Source: Ectocarpus siliculosus (lineage: Eukaryota > Sar > Phaeophyceae > Ectocarpales > Ectocarpaceae). Taken from it: a stretch of DNA of 64,000 bases. Location: positions 156,568 to 220,567 of the forward strand of contig FN648450.1 of NCBI GenBank assembly GCA_000310025.1, given 5' to 3'. How positions within the stretch are numbered: position 1 is the first letter of the stretch; each line of letters opens with the position of its first letter. The notes below the pieces were generated by a model. It was not told the origin of the DNA. It saw only the letters and a program-made list of their open reading frames with translations, and did not search any database. The translations under genes and the position numbers were made by a program. Of the stretch, positions 32,784 to 43,246 are shown piece by piece.

Positions 32784-33949
32784 AGAGAAGAAGTAATAAG
32801 AGTAAGACGACAATGATGAGCAAAAAAACTAAAGAAGGTGTAATGACCCTAACGTGTTCAAGTACAGGAAGCGAACACGGGACGAAGGGAACGAGCGATG
32901 AAGGCGAAAGGCTCCTCAGGATAATGGAGCACGGCTCCCTGAACGCGAGCACGCTGAAAGGATACCACAGCAAGTGGGACACGTGGACAGATGAAAGAGC
33001 TAAAGCGAATCTGAGTCCATGGTTGTACGAGGAGGACGCGGTGTGGATAGCGCAGTGAGAGAGCTGACTATGTTTATGGCGTCGAGGTGCTTAGTGTACG
33101 AGAACCAGAGTCAAACGGTGAAGGGGTACCTCGCGGCTATCAAGTACTTCCATAAACTGTACGCAGGCTGGGAGCTGCCCACGTCGCACTTCAGAGTGGC
33201 AGCTGTATGGGAACGCAATAGACAGACTGCATGCGAGAGCAGAGACGAAACCGTTGGTAAGGCAACCGCTCACCGTGCCGATGCCTATAGCGGGGAGAGA
33301 AAGAGCGCAGACGGATGTTTTCAGACTAGTGACGTGGATGGGGATCGCTCTCTCGTATTTCCTGCTGTGCCGAGCGTCTGAGCTGTGGGCCTACTACAAC
33401 GGATTAGTACACCCCGATTTTTGTCTTACGAGAGGGAACCTCGTATTCTTCGAAGGATTGTGTCGGCTAGCGTGGGACGAAAGAAGGCGGGCAGACAGAG
33501 TAGAAGTGACTTTTCGCGCATCGAAAGCGGACCAAAAGAGGCGAGGCGCGGTAGTGACGAGAGAGAGAGTAATGCGGGACGAGGGAGTGGGACAGATGGC
33601 TGAGAAGATGGGGGCGCTCGAGATTTTGCTGAATCTGCTTGACGTGCACCCAGAGTTAGGAATTACCGCGCCGCTCATACAGTCGGTCAAGCAGAGACGG
33701 TGGGCAGTAGTGTCGAGGTCGGAAGCAACAACAGCGTTGAGAGACATAGCGAGAAGAGTAGGAGAAAACCCAACGCACTTCGCGCTACATTCAGGGAGGA
33801 TAGGTGATGCGACGCAACTAGCAAAGCAGGGCGCATCGGTTATTCAGATTCAGAGGGCGGGGAGGTGGAAGTCAGGAGCCTTTATGACGTACGTTAGGGC
33901 AGGAGGCGAAGGCGCTAATTATGTATCGCGCGCACTAGCGTCTAGTTGA
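32759..33949 (+). pseudogene. YR element tyrosine recombinase
   Basis: The start (32759) overlaps the RT/RNase H frame. The N-terminal SAM-like core-binding part (STLKGYHSKWDTWTDERA, LAAIKYFHKLYAGWELP) is followed by the catalytic domain. This has Arg in LLCRASELW, His-X2-Arg in HFALHSGRIGDATQLA, then RAGRWKSGAFMTYVR with the Trp and nucleophilic Tyr. Two frameshifts (about 33045 and 33245) break it. This enzyme class integrates circular DNA without target duplication, in line with the flanks. Confidence 0.88.
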
Positions 33950-33999
33950 AGGGGAGAAATAGCGTGGACAAGAGCGCCGAATATCGGGCCGCGCAATTG

Positions 34000-34167
34000 G
34001 ATATGACCTGGGCATAGACGTCGGGTTGGCCCGATAAGTAGTACCTAGTGAGTCCGAGAGGAAGTCTATGGTTCGGCTCATAAGTTGGATTTTGGTCTTG
34101 ATATTTCTTGGTTTCGGCGTTTCGGATTTCTTGTCGCTTTTTCTAATAATCCAAATTTCTTGAGCAA
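34000..34167 (+). repeat. YR element B1 repeat
   Basis: 168 bases, GATATGACCTGGGCATAG to CTTGAGCAA, matching B2 over its whole length. Confidence 0.9.
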
Positions 34168-34173
34168 ATCACA

Positions 34174-34470
34174 AAACGAAGGATTCGGTATAACCGTGAA
34201 CCCGTGGTTTGTGGAAGCGTTCCGGAAATTTCGTGAAAGAGCGGCGAGAAACAAAAAAGGGTACACGGGGGTGTAGCTATGTACAGGGAAGAGAGAGAGG
34301 TTACCAGAAGCTTTTGGGATCCTTGGGAAGAGAGAGAGGTTACCAGAAGCTTTTGGGATCCTTGGGAAGCCGAGGACCTCGAAGGGAAAAACGTTGCATC
34401 GCCCGCAAAGGCAGTGCAGCAAAGCAGCAGCGAGAGAAAAGAGTTTTCGTTTGGGACTTGATCGAATTTT
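34174..34470 (+). repeat. YR element A2 repeat
   Basis: Second copy of A1. The 39-base segment starting AAGAGAGAGAGGTTACCAG is tandemly duplicated at about 34289 and 34328. Confidence 0.88.
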
Positions 34471-34584
34471 CCCACCCACCCACCCTGTCGCTCAAGAGAG
34501 GAGGGATCAATGGAAAGAGAAAAATCTGTCTAGTACTAAATTTGTTCTCCAATATGCGTTGAGTTTTGTGTTTTCTTGTCAAGA

Positions 34585-34752
34585 GATATGCCCTGGGCAT
34601 AGACGTCGGGTTGGCCCGATAAGTGATACCTAGTGAGTCCGAGAGGAAGTCAATGGTTCGGCTCATAGGTTGGATTTTGGTCTTGATATTTCTTGGTTTC
34701 GGCGTTTCGGATTTCTTGTCGCTTTTTCTAATAATCCAAATTGCTTGAGCAA
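34585..34752 (+). repeat. YR element B2 repeat
   Basis: 168 bases matching B1. Directly followed by CGGCCGGTCGAACAGCG, which is host repeat R3. Confidence 0.9.
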
Positions 34753-36450
34753 CGGCCGGTCGAACAGCGAAAGAGGGTGCTGCGTGCTGCGCGCCACAAT
34801 CTTTTCTTTTTTTTTGTGATTTTTTTCTTGAGTGACCATGCGGCTGTTGCTGAATTGCTTCAGTCTCTGTCGCTTTGGGCTGCACGCGTTGCTCGCGTAG
34901 GCGTTGCTCGCGTAGGCGTTGCTCGCGTAGTAAGCGATGCGCGTCACTTACTTTTCGCCTGTTGCAACAGCAGCACAACAGTTGAAGAGACAGACAACAG
35001 CAGGCCTTTTTTTCTGTTGCTGCATGTGCATGGGTGGTATGCATCGCACAGTATCAGCGGCATATATATGCATGTGGTGCGGAATACATCGTATTATAAG
35101 CGTGGTGCCTTTTTGGAGTCACTGCGTAGTCAGTCGTAACTTGAGCCATAAGGTAGATGGCAGCACAATCTTATTTACAAGGGTGAGGTGTGTGGCAACG
35201 GATTTCCCTCCTTCGTGCAGCGGTGCACATCTATCGCGGACGGACTTGATACTACTGCTGTAGTTCGTCCGTGTACAGCAGTGGTCATGTTCTTTTTCTT
35301 CTCACTTCGTCACAGGAGATGAAAGTCCGCACTGTTCTTTGGTTGTGTTGCTGAGAGCCCACATCGGATACCGCCATCCGCTACACATGTCTGACAGCCT
35401 GCGGTGGGCCAAAGGGACGAGAGTGAGTGGGTGTCTTTTCGAGAGTGGATCCCTTGTCTACTCTCCGCTCTCCTCTTGTTTGTTGTGTACCTACAGTACC
35501 TGTCTCTCTCTCGCCTTTCGCCGGTTGGTGGGGTCCCAACAACATCGAACCACGTCAACCGCAGGTGGTTTCGGTGCTTGCTCAGTAAGAGGCTACCCGT
35601 GCACCCGGCTGCTGCATGTGAGGCGATTTGCGCTACCTGTTTATGTCAAGCGATGGACTTGGGCCCTACCTGATACTGGCCATGCAGTGGTAAGTGACAA
35701 CTTCCAACGGCCCAGAGCGAGCAACGAACAGGTTGGGTTTTCTAAAGCTTTAGCTTCAGTCTCATATCATCGTTCGATATGCGTTGGTGGAAATTTCATT
35801 CGCATCCCCCACCCCTAGCCCGACCTGGTCTCTAGCCCGACCTGATCTCAAATGCTGATCTCGGGGCGCCTCAAGTATGGTTTGGTAGGGAGTCACAAAC
35901 CATGACCCCTCCCCGAGTTTGAGCAGCTTGCCCCTCCTGTGGGCGACACGACTCGGCCTTGACTGTCCCTTGTCTGTTTCGCCGTGGGAACGGCCGGTTG
36001 AACAGCGAAAGAGGGTCCTGCGTGTGCTGCGCGCCAAACCTTTTCTTTTTTTTCGTTTGTGATTTTCTTCCTTAGTTTATACTGACCGTTGTACACATGC
36101 GGTGGCTGCTGTTATGCTCGGAAGATGCTGCAAAGGTCGTAAGGTTATCGTCTCTGTCGCTTTGGCTGCACGCCGTGCTCGGGTAGGAGATGCTTATTCC
36201 TCATTTTTTTCTCTGTGCCGATATCCACGAAGAAACGGAACGGCAGCACGGTTGAAGATACAGACAACAGACGGTCCGCCATAGTTTTTTTTTATTTTCT
36301 TCCCTTATTACATGCATGGGTGGTAAAGCATCGTAAGCGTGTTGCTGCCTTACCTTTAGTGTGCTGCGTAATCGTAATTTGAGCGATAAGGGGTAGATGG
36401 CAGCACAATCTTATTTGCGTAGTGAGGTTTGACAACTGGTCGTTCGTATC
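34753..36450 (+). repeat. R3 remainder, R5 segment and a further R3 copy
   Basis: 34753-35200 continues the interrupted R3 copy. 35200-35740 (R5) recurs at 54670-55200 (shared GCACATCTATCGCGGACGG-like start and GGTGGGGTCCCAACAACATC). 35740-36450 is another R3 copy with the intact YR target (GCCGTGGGAACGGCCGGTT). A threefold 15-base repeat, GCGTTGCTCGCGTAG, sits at 34886-34930. Confidence 0.65.
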
Positions 36451-36570
36451 ATGTTATCATGTTATATATATACTTACAGGATGGTCCTCGTGACGTGACA
36501 CATTTCTTGTTATTAGTATGAAAAAAAAAAAAAAATGGCTGTGATAATTTTTTTCGTACAGCGGTATGGA

Positions 36571-36888
36571 CGGTCGCCCCGGTGGTCTAGTTGGTAGCCT
36601 CGTAACCTTCTAGAGGTCAGGTCAGGGGTTCGAATCCCGGCGTAGGCGAGCTTTTCTTGCAAAGTGAGTTTTTCTCTCGCTTCCGCTCCTGGCCAAGTGG
36701 ATAGCGCTAGTTCGTGTGTACACAGAGGGAAGAGAGTGCTGAACTCTTCTCGCATTAAAAATTGAAGGCGAAGTACCGCAGGAGGGGAGGGTGGAGAGGG
36801 GCTCTTCTGTGTGACCACGGGTTGGAATAAACGGCACTAGTGCTGTGAGCGCTGATTTGAAGTGAAGAACAAAAAAAAAAAAAAAAAA
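36571..36888 (+). mobile_element. tRNA-derived SINE, copy 2
   Basis: A box TGGTCTAGTTGG at 36583-36594 and perfect B box GGTTCGAATCC at 36627-36637, then a body of about 230 bases and an A18 tail. Target duplication ATGGA (36566-36570 and 36888-36892). The second R2 copy (44690) shows the uninterrupted site CAGTATGGACTAGACG. It could be taken for a tRNA gene, but the body, tail, duplication and second copy show a SINE. Confidence 0.9.
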
Positions 36889-37552
36889 TGGACCAGACGC
36901 CGACTGTACATAGAAGTTGGCGAGTGTCGACTGAGTTGTGTTGTAACGGCATCTTCCACGCACTTCTGCCAGCGCTGCTTTGTTGTTTGGAGTCTTGTAG
37001 GTCGAGATACAGCAGTGGGATTCTCGAGTTGTGGAGGCAAAAGTATGCCTGCAGCCACAGCAAAAAATTGCATGCATAGCTCGACTACCGTGCTGCTGTG
37101 TTTTTACTACAGACCAACTGGATGGGATACTTCCTGCCACGGCTAACCATACTACAACGCGATGAAAACATCCGTTCTTGTGTCGTGCGGCTGCTTCGTG
37201 TATCGACGACAGATACACACGCAGGGCTCTCGCGACGTTGTCGTTATCGCGCGGGAGGACCCCCCCGAGATCTTCCACATATATGGTGCTCCGACGACGG
37301 CAGTACTACTGTGCATAGATGTTGTAGGAGAGTGGAGTTGTGCTGTCACGGCATCTTTCCCGCACTCTCCTACCGGTGCTTGCGTCATGCAGTCTTCTAC
37401 GCCGGAAGACGAGAGTGGTTTGGGTTCCCGTGTTGGTTGTGCAGCAAACGTGCCTGCAACAACAGAGGATACGGTGTTCTTTTTATTGTTATCCCGCTCA
37501 CCTTTTTTTTTTTTTTTGCGACATCATGCAATATATTTTTTTTCTGAATATG

Positions 37553-37688
37553 ACACAACGAATCCATCTCTGTAATAGGTAAGAGTCAGAGTCAGATTAG
37601 CAATGAATTCATAGCGTCAGAAAAAGCTACCTGTATGTCTACGATTTCCCAGACAGCATATAGGGACATGTATGTCCCCTGCGGCATT
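37553..37688 (+). repeat. Repeat R4, first copy
   Basis: ATATGACACAACGAATCC through TACGATTTCCCAGACAGC to CCCCTGCGG. Also found at 55348-55490. Lies inside R2. Confidence 0.6.
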
Positions 37689-37870
37689 TTTCCATTGTCC
37701 TTTGGCACTTCTAAGACGACCGCCGTATCTTTACGCAGTCCAACTTTTGCTTTTATAATTTTACATCGAACGACGGGGGACGGGTCGCGACCTTCATCAT
37801 GCCCACCTGCGACTATCGTATCGACGAGAAGCCGACTGATCATGGTCGTAAGAGTGTGGAGTTAGCTGTG

Positions 37871-38972
37871 TTGTGACGGTATTTTCTACGCCCTACCCCG
37901 TCCGATACATACAGCGGCGACTAGCAAGCAAGTGTCCGTGCAACAACGACAAAAAAAAAACGCGTCCATGCATATGTAGATAAGTCGATATAGTCTATAT
38001 ATCTGTTTTTGCTTCACAGCAGGACAACTTCAGGTTGACATTTTTGTTTGACACCACCGGAGGCCGGTGGATCTTTACGAAGTCCATGTTCCGTTTTATT
38101 TTTTTTAACGATTTTCCCCCGGAGACGCAGGAAAGGATAAAATGAATGGCAACATGTACCACTTCGTGACGTCACATAGATAGGATGACAAAAGAAAAGT
38201 TGGAAAAGAATAATACGGTAACCTGTAGTCTATTTCACATTTAATTTGTTAGTACACGCCGGACTTCTTCCACACATCTGGGTTCGAATCCAAACACCAA
38301 ACTGAAATAATACCCTAATATTATCGATCGCCCTCGACAATTTGGGATGTTTGCCACCAGTTCGTCGTGCTCCGGCGTCCGACCCATTGAATATACCTCC
38401 TGGAGTGAGTACGCGAACAACTCATCACAACAGTACACCGTAGTTCTCCACCATAAGACCCAAAAACGTGTCGCAGGCGCTGCCAATTGAAATGGCTTTC
38501 TTCTTTGATGTACCCGCGAAGATTGGCATCTTTTGGGGACGGCTGCAGTGGTTATTCAATCAACTGCCATCACAGTAGACACCCCGTGAGGATGATGGGT
38601 ACTGCGGAATTACAGGAAAGACCGAGTACGTGTTGGAGTCCATGCCAACTGCAAAGGGCAACAAAAACCATGATCGTGCGCCTGAGTGTCCCAAACATGT
38701 AATACTATCAGGTTGAAACAGCCGGACGCCAAGTGTGGAAAAAGGCTCGTATGACCCGACTTTCGGTGCACATCAGCATCAACTGATGAAGTAAGCAGTA
38801 TGACACCGACACAGCAATCGGGAAAATTGGAATATTTTTATTAGGCCTTCCTAAAGATTCCGAAAGACGCCACGCACGTCGTTCACACGTCCAGCCCCAC
38901 CAATAGGTTTCTAGCGCTCAACCCTACCACACAGCAACCCAGTGCTTTACCACGCACTGTACACCCCAACTC
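37871..38972. other. No gene recognised; may contain the Helitron 5' end
   Basis: Includes a third partial R2-like block (GGATCTTTACGAAGTCC at about 38070). The Helitron 5' terminus must lie upstream of the Rep exons, but I cannot place its TC end. A B-box-like GGTTCGAATCC at 38281 has no A box. Confidence 0.35.
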
Positions 38973-41520
38973 ATGACCGATCCAAGAGATCGCGGCAACA
39001 ACCGCCGTCGAGACGACACAAACACAAGGAACCGCCGGTACCGAGTAGTCAACGCCACCGACATAAACACGCGTCGGGGGGCTCAGCGTGCTGCCTCCGC
39101 CGATGCCCTCAACGCCCATCGTAGAGCACAATATTCCGCGTCGGCAGAGGCCATCAACACCCGTCGTAGAACTCGCCATGCCGACAGAGCACAACAGCTC
39201 AACGCCGCACGTCGACGGCGTAGAGCGACCGTCATCAACAACAAAAGGGGGTTGCCCTTCAACGACATCTTTCACGCCGAGGACGACTCCACCTCACTAC
39301 GAGCCATTGTTGGAGACCGCCAGCGAGCCTTGGAGGAGGCGCGACGAGACCAGGGCATCACAGCGCAGACCGGAGATCCTTGCCGGCATTGTGGCGCCAA
39401 ACTGTTCGCTAAAGAGTCCAAGGGCATTTGTTGCAAGAATGGGAAGTACATCCTCCCGCGACTGCCGCCACTACCCCCTTCATTGAAAGAATTGTACGAT
39501 TCTCCGGAGCCATCAGCGCAGAGGTTCAGGAAGGAATCGAGGATGTATAACTGCCGATGCAACTTCGCCTCGCTCAACGTGGAGGATGGTGAACTCAAAA
39601 AAATGTTCGGTGGCCATCTCTTGTCCGTCCAAGGGAGGTGAGATCGATTCACATGTGCAACGATATATGCTACAATTGTATAATGAGGTATAGATTCATT
39701 CGTGTGGTCTTTCATTTCTATTTTCCTTCGTGGTTTAAAACACGTTTGATTCGTTCGATAGCATATAATCATATAATTGAGTGTAGATTAGTTCGTGTGA
39801 TCTTTATATCTTTATTCGTGTTACGAAATACAATACATCCATATAAAAGCGTATTTTCGTCTTTTCTTCTGTACGACGCAATACCCGTACACCTTCCGAT
39901 ACAAAAAACAATGTCACTAACATCAACAATAATTTCCCTCCTCCGTTCATATTCCATTCACACACCGCATCACAAGTTCGTACATCCTGCGCTCTCCCCC
40001 ATGTACACCGTTCCTGCCCATCTCTTTCGCCAGAACTTACCATTCTGTTCGAGACGGCGGCCATTCCAACGTTCAATGGCTCCTACATGACCCCAACTTC
40101 GTCTCTAGCCAACTTGACAAAGGGACCATGACGACGATACTGCGCGAGTTGCGATCCACATCACCCTATGTCGGACGCCTCAAAGACGCCATGAGCACTC
40201 GGTGGGTGCCTACCGTCACGACCTATGCTAAACGTTAGACTACAGCAAAATATTCGAGTATCATTTGGCTCTGTTAGACATGTCGAACGTGCTTCCTGCT
40301 GCCAACATCCCCACTTACCACTTCGTATCCATATTGTGCATATGTTTCTATGATATGTTGGGGAGGTGCAGAACGGGAGTTTTGTTTGATCCATCCATTC
40401 TACTTCTCACGTATCTGGTGCGAATCATTCTACATCATTTCCACTTCCACCGTTCCTTTTCCAGGACTGAATCGGCTGCTATTTCGAGCACCTTGGCATT
40501 CTCCGCGCCTGGTGCACCGTCGTCAGAAATGATAGCTGTGGACACCCGCAGCAGGGGGGTCATGTCTACAGACAAGACCACCATGACGAGGACGCTCACA
40601 GGGGAAATAAACACCATCAGTTACCTCAATCGTAACTATTTCCCTTTGACATACGTCCTGCTGTTTCCGCACGGTGGGGAATCCGGATGGCACCCCGACC
40701 TGAAGAGCACGACCGGTCGCAAAATCACGTTAGCACAATGGGTAACCCAGTTGTTGTTCAGGGAACCACGATTCGAGAAACTGGGGCCATTGGTCAACGA
40801 ATTTCTCATCGACGTCTTCAGTTGCATCGAAGATCAACGACTCTCGTTCCACGCACATAACCAAGACAAGTACCGGACGTCGATGCACCACGCGTCTGCA
40901 GTTGCGCGACGTCACCGGCAACCGCAGCCCCACCACGATCCCGTCGATGCCATCATCGTCCCATCGAGTTTTAGCGGGGGATTCGCCGACCAAGCGAAGA
41001 AGCTGACGGAGTCCATGGCGATTCTACGCCACTTCGGGCGGCCATCATACTTCCTCACCGTCACGTGCAACACAGTGAGTCCTTACGGTACGAAAGCGTG
41101 TACGACACAGGTATACCGACAGACAAAACCTTCCTGTTTGTATTCACTAAACATCCACATATCTATCTCATCCTTCGCTCTCCGCAGGAATGGCCGGAGA
41201 TACAAGAACGATTACATCCGGGACAGACGGCTTTCGATCGCGCCCAACTTTGCGCCAGAGTGTTCAAACAGAAACTCGATGCCCTGCTCAAGGTGATTAC
41301 ATGCTTTCCTTGCGTTCTGCCCCATCGATTATTCGTGTCACGACTCATACGACGTCCATAGACACTCCGCCTATCGCTTCCACATCGTGTACATGTCGCA
41401 TATCTCCTGGCGGAAACATTTTCACTCACAGATCATTCCTACCCCCCCGAACTTCGACCCCACAGATTTTACCTCAAGTCTTCGACAGAATCATCTTCAG
41501 GATCGCGGTCATTGAATTTC
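38973..41520 (+). pseudogene. Helitron Rep/helicase N-terminal exons, truncated
   Basis: Exon 1 (38973 to about 39639, donor GTGAGA) is Arg-rich, then holds the Helitron motif CRHCGAKLFAKESKG, CCKNGKYILPRLPPLP and YNCRCNFASL. A likely exon at about 40018-40215 has RELRSTSPYVGRLKDAM. The exon from 40463 (after TTTTCCAG) has YFPLTYVLLFPHGGESGWHP, ITLAQWVTQLL, VPSSFSGGFADQAKKL and FGRPSYFLTVTCN. The next exon (after CTCTCCGCAG, about 41188) has EWPEIQERLHPGQ and VFKQKLDALLK. A last piece reads RIAVIEFQ (about 41500), the strand just before the HUH motif. The HUH motif itself is not present downstream. Introns are GT-AG and 100-370 bases. Confidence 0.82.
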
Positions 41521-41704
41521 AGGTGAATTCCTCCGCTACCAACGTCTGTCTACGTCATTTTGGGAGCGTACCGTTCCGTCCACGATCTATATCCCACCAC
41601 CTCTTCCTAACTCCTCGGCCAACCCTCATCGCGAGTCCCGCCCCCATCGCGCGCCGCAACGTGTACAACCGCATGTCCATGCATTCTTCTCCTTGTCGAG
41701 TCTT

Positions 41705-42740
41705 GCCGTTGCAATTTCCATCGTCGCTTGGGCGTTTGTGTTTTCAAACCTTTTCGACCGACCTTCAAACTTCTTCCTGGTGAGTCTCCGTGTGAGTCTC
41801 CGTGTCACTTTTTCTGCGCTTGAGTCACATGTAGTTATGACCTGCGCTTTGACTTTCACGATGGGTATTTCACCCCGTCTTGCATTGGTGAGTACGTGTG
41901 TTATATAGAGGAGCGTTCAAGTCCTACTTTTCCCCCCTTGCGTTTCCTTCCCCTATCCTTCTTTGCGTGTCGCAACTGGGTGAGTCCTCGTCGTCGGCCT
42001 CCTCGATACTTGTGCATTACTTGTTGGAAATTGTGGGAATCCCTTCCCTTCATTCCGAGAGAGCCATAGGTCGGCATCCGACCTTTTCATTTCAATTTGC
42101 ATAGTTCCCCTCGTCATGTTTGCCGTTACGATTACCATCGGTGCTTAAGCGCGTATGTCTTCAATCTTCTTAGCCGGCCTTCCGACTCCTCCCTGATAAG
42201 TCTCCGTGTCAGCTTCTCCGCGCGTGAATCATGTCCAGTTATGACCTTCGCTTTGACTTTCACAATGGGTATTTTACCTCCGGGTCTTGCATTTCTACTG
42301 TAGTGTAGGTACCTGCGTTTTGAGGAAGGACTGCGTTCAAGTACCATTTTTTTCCCCTTGCGTTTCCTTCCCCTGTACCTCTTCGCGTACCACATGTGTG
42401 TCCTTCATCGTCGTCGGCTCCATACTTGTGGATTGCCTCTTGGAAATTCTGGGAATCCCTCCATTCCAAGACAGCCATAGGTCGGCATCCGGCATTTTCA
42501 TTTTTTGTATGCATTTTTCTTCTTGTGCACTTTTTCCGTTGCGCTTGCCATCTTCGCTTAAATACATGTTTGTGTCTTCAAACTTTCGCAGCCGGCCTTG
42601 AAACTTCTTCTTCATGAGCCTCCGTGGTAACTTCTCCGCGCACGGGTTATATGTAGTTATGTCCTGCGCTTCGTCCTTCATGATGGGTATTTTACCTCCC
42701 CGTCTTGCATTCGTGAATACCTTCGTCATACAGAAGGTCG
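41705..42740 (+). repeat. Helitron subterminal tandem repeat, about 415-base unit
   Basis: Units start at 41705, 42122 and 42535 (GCCGTTGCAATTTCCATCG and variants). Each carries TTTCACGATGGGTATTT and GTCTTGCATT; the first two also carry GGTCGGCATCCG. The last unit runs into the unique 3' end. The second Helitron copy has the same array with two units. Confidence 0.85.
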
Positions 42741-43246
42741 TTCCACGACGCAAACATCGACGTCTCTTTTTTCTTTTCTTCCCTTCGCACTCCTTCCTTC
42801 CGGCACGTCTCACACCAACTTCGAACGTGGGGTGCAATATTCCTCTCTTCGTACCTTCTTGTCGGCAATCTCCATCATAATGTGCATAATGTGTACTTCG
42901 GTTTTTCGGCTTTACAATTTCCGATAGACCAGACTATGGACTCACACGTCCCTTCCCCCTCCGCAGGACCGCGCGCTCGTCGAGTGCCGAAAATTCTTCA
43001 CAAATTCCTTACCTCTCCACTTCTTCCCCCTACAAATCTTCTACCCTTCTTCTTCTTCTTTGCTTCCCCACGGACACTCACTACCATCGGACCGGGATGT
43101 TGGCCCCCAGGCCCATTGGGGGGCGGGGGGCCAATCCTTAACCCTAGTATATATACTCACAGGATGGTCGTCGTGACGTGATACATTTGTTGTTAGTAGT
43201 ATGGGAAAAAATAAAAAATAAGATGGCTCGATCTTTGTATTTCTAC

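Larger units (their letters stand above)
29015..34752 (+). mobile_element. YR (tyrosine recombinase) retrotransposon with split direct repeats, Ngaro-like
   Basis: Order: A1 repeat (29015-29279), Gag-like region, RT and RNase H, tyrosine recombinase, B1 (34000-34167), A2 (34174-34470), B2 (34585-34752). This A1-ORFs-B1-A2-B2 arrangement is the split-direct-repeat structure of Ngaro/PAT-type elements. It differs from DIRS1, which has inverted ends and a methyltransferase; I see no methyltransferase. There is no target duplication. The host R3 repeat is uninterrupted at the same place in two other copies (28240-28250 inverted; 35984-36000). The proteins carry two stops and at least three frameshifts. 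Confidence 0.88.
36460..37870 (+). repeat. Interspersed repeat R2, first copy
   Basis: Shares ordered blocks with 43148-46777: ACAGGATGGTCCTCGTGACG, GACCAGACGCCGACTGTAC, GGTCGAGATACAGCAGTGGGAT, GAGAGTGGAGTTGTGCTGTC, GATCTTTACGCAGTCC. The SINE at 36571 and the R4 piece at 37553 interrupt it. No protein is recognised, so it may be a large non-autonomous element. Confidence 0.6.
38973..43147 (+). mobile_element. Helitron, copy 1 (5' end not placed)
   Basis: The N-terminal Rep exons (38973-41520) are followed by about 410-base tandem repeats and a canonical 3' terminus. The hairpin TTGGCCCCC...GGGGGCCAA (43100-43108 and 43126-43134) is followed by TCCTTAACCCTAG, ending CTAG at 43147, with T as the next host base as expected for A^T insertion. 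The downstream flank (TATATATACTCACAGGATGG) is R2. The catalytic HUH/Tyr region and the PIF1-like helicase are absent, so this copy is internally deleted. Confidence 0.85.

Noticed and set aside
34886-34930. Direct repeats that might suggest a CRISPR-like array
   Set aside because: Only three contiguous 15-base units with no spacers, in eukaryotic repeat DNA.
36571-36650. Possible tRNA gene with perfect A and B boxes
   Set aside because: The same head plus about 240 more bases occurs at 6.7-7.0 kb. It ends in a poly-A tail and is flanked by a target duplication with an empty site elsewhere, so it is a SINE.
38281-38291. B-box-like GGTTCGAATCC
   Set aside because: No A box at the right distance and no tRNA-like folding on either strand.
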